Assembly: GCA_016716745.1 (NCBI GenBank)
Contig: JADJVD010000014.1
Location: 1-6,540 of the forward strand
Direction: 5' to 3'
Source: Hyphomicrobiales bacterium
Lineage (GTDB): Bacteria > Pseudomonadota > Alphaproteobacteria > Rhizobiales > Beijerinckiaceae
Length of the DNA stretch: 6,540 bases
Shown here: in pieces, positions 5,341 to 6,540 of the stretch
How positions within the stretch are numbered: the stretch's first letter is position 1
How the letters are laid out: every line of letters starts with the position of its first letter
The notes under the pieces: model-generated
Seen by the model: only the letters and a program-made list of their open reading frames with translations
What the model was told of the DNA's origin: nothing
Databases searched by the model: none
Position numbers and translations under genes: made by a program

Positions 5341-6024
5341 ATGAACGCGCCGGCGCTTGCGCGGCTCGACAAGATCGTCGCCAGCGCGGAGGCGGCGGTC
5401 GCCGACATTCGCGACGGCGCGACGATTCTCGTCGGCGGATCGGCGACGTCGGCGTGCCGTTCGCTCCGGATCGACGCGCTGCTGGCGCAGGGCGCGCGCG
5501 ACCTGACCATCGTCAACAACAACGCCGGCAACGGCGACACCGGCCTGGCCGCGTTGCTGAAGGCGGGGCGCGTGCGCAAGATCGTCTGCTCGTTCCCGAA
5601 GACCGCCGGCTCGACCGTGTTCGAAGAACTGTATCGCGCCGGGCGCATCGAGCTGGAGCTGACGCCGCAGGGCACGCTGGCGGAGCGGATGCGCGCGGCG
5701 GGCGCGGGCATCGGCGCCTTCTTCACGCCGACGGGCGCGGGCACGCTGCTGGCGCAGGGCAAGGAGACGCGCATGCTCGAGGGGCGCGAGCAGGTGCTCG
5801 AATATCCGATCCATGCGGATTTCGCGCTGATCCGCGCCGAGCGCGCGGACCGCTGGGGCAATCTCGTCTATCGCAAAACGGCGCGCAATTTCGGTCCGGT
5901 GATGGCGACCGCCGCGAAGACCACCATCGTCGAGGCGCGCGAGATCGTCGAACCCGGCGCGCTCGATCCGGGCGATCGTCACGCCGGGCGTGTTCGTGCA
6001 ACGCGTCGTGCAGGTTCCAGGACG
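5341..6024 (+). CDS. pcaI: 3-oxoadipate (3-oxoacid) CoA-transferase subunit A, frameshifted
   Basis: This is the alpha subunit of a family I CoA-transferase. PcaIJ moves CoA from succinyl-CoA to 3-oxoadipate, the penultimate step of the beta-ketoadipate pathway for aromatic compounds, in the cytoplasm. From ATG 5341 the product resembles Pseudomonas-type PcaI along its length: GARDLTIVNNNAGNGDTGLA, RKIVCSFPK, GIGAFFTPTG, DRWGNLVYRKTARNFGPVMA. The subunit A signature (GGF-x3-G-x-P) is garbled. After DGATILVGG one base is missing near 5440 and one is extra near 5466-5469; adjusting both restores GGFGDVGVPFAxIDALL. A third break near 5968-5974 moves IVTPGVFVQRVVQVPG into the next frame. Restored length is about 227 residues, close to the usual 230, but the stop codon is not visible because of another likely indel at the junction with pcaJ. 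A ketone-body type 3-oxoacid transferase (ScoA) is the main alternative; the PcaI-like sequence favours 3-oxoadipate. Confidence 0.88.
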
Positions 6025-6540
6025 ATGCGGAAATTCGTCGGACAGAAATCGCCGCCCGCATCGCCCGCGACATTCCGCCGGGCTCGACCGTCAATCTCGG
6101 CATCGGCCAGCCGACGCGCGTCGCCAATCATCTGCCGCGCGATTGCGACGTGATCCTGCAATTCGGAAAACGGCCTGCTCGGCATGGGGCTGGCGCCGAC
6201 GAAGGGCGAGGAAGATCCGGACCTGATCAACGCCGGCAAGTTTCCGGTGACGCAGGTGACGGGCGCGAGCTTCTTCCACAGCGCCGACTCCTTCGCGATG
6301 ATGCGCGGCGGCCATCTCGACATCTGCGTGCTCGGCGCCTTTCAGGTGTCGGCGCGGGGCGATCTGGCCAACTGGTTCACCGGCGAGCCGGGCGCGATCC
6401 CCGGCGTCGGCGGCGCGATGGATCTGGCCATCGGCGCCAAGACGATCTTCGTGATGATGGATCATCTCACGCGCGACGGCCGTCCAGGCTCGTCGAGACC
6501 GGCGCCTATCCGCTCACCGCGACAGCCTGCGTGACGCGCG
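6025..6540 (+). CDS. pcaJ: 3-oxoadipate (3-oxoacid) CoA-transferase subunit B, 3'-truncated and frameshifted
   Basis: This is the beta subunit, partner of PcaI, which carries the catalytic glutamate. Family sequence begins at RRTEIAARIARDIPPGSTVN, read from 6036. The nearest ATG is 6025, which needs one more base to join that frame, so the exact start is uncertain. NLGIGQPTRVANHL follows. At 6160-6164 an extra A turns the active-site signature LHSENGLLG into LQFGKRPA; removing it restores the motif and its nucleophilic Glu. From 6184 a long clean stretch reads MGLAPTKGEEDPDLINAGKF, SFAMMRGGHLDICVLGAFQV and AIPGVGGAMDLAIGAKTIFV. A base is missing near 6484-6488, after which RLVETGAYPLTATACVTR continues in frame to the window end. 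The TGA at 6532-6534 is a product of that shift. About 170 of the usual 210-220 residues are present. It forms an operon with pcaI, with essentially no gap. Confidence 0.88.

Noticed and set aside
4396..5982. 528-codon open frame on the - strand
   Set aside because: It runs antisense through pcaI, the repeat array and the cyclase, is Arg/Ala-rich with no motif, and is explained by high GC leaving few stops.

Overview
The window is very GC-rich, with G or C in most third codon positions. It looks like chromosomal DNA of an alphaproteobacterium of the Hyphomicrobiales (Rhizobiales) type. Three things suggest this: a short RNase D next to lptC-lptA-lptB, an LptB with an N-terminal extension, and palindromic repeats with core GGCCGGGACAAGCCCGGCC of a kind common in that order. 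All recognisable genes lie on the + strand.

Layout: the 3' end of rnd (1-347) is followed by a 108-base gap with a small hairpin. Next comes the lipopolysaccharide export cluster: lptC (456-1148), lptA (1145-1899, overlapping lptC by ATGA) and lptB (about 1990-2885). LptC and LptB belong to the inner-membrane LptB2FGC pump, and LptA forms the periplasmic bridge to the outer membrane. After lptB, where rpoN usually follows in this order, there is a CHASE2-type class III adenylate cyclase (2898-4773). A gene-free stretch (4774-5340) carries seven alternating inverted copies of a palindromic repeat, partly arranged as a roughly 280-base duplication. Last come the two subunits of a 3-oxoadipate (3-oxoacid) CoA-transferase, pcaI (5341 to about 6024) and pcaJ (about 6025 to beyond the window end).

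The dominant oddity is reading-frame breakage. About sixteen single- or double-base indels can be inferred because protein-family motifs jump frames. They affect lptA, lptB, the cyclase, pcaI and pcaJ. LptA and LptB are normally essential, several breaks sit in C or G runs or GC repeats, and the coding signal stays good on both sides of each break. I therefore read most of them as assembly or sequencing errors rather than decay. The cyclase, with eight or nine breaks, could also be a true pseudogene. The long apparent ORFs in this window (for example + strand 1145-4195 and several on the - strand) are artefacts of high GC plus frameshifts.

I found no convincing new system. The parts most worth a second look are the repeat array, the cyclase in the usual rpoN position with a Lys at the usual transition-state Arg position, and the pattern of frame breaks.
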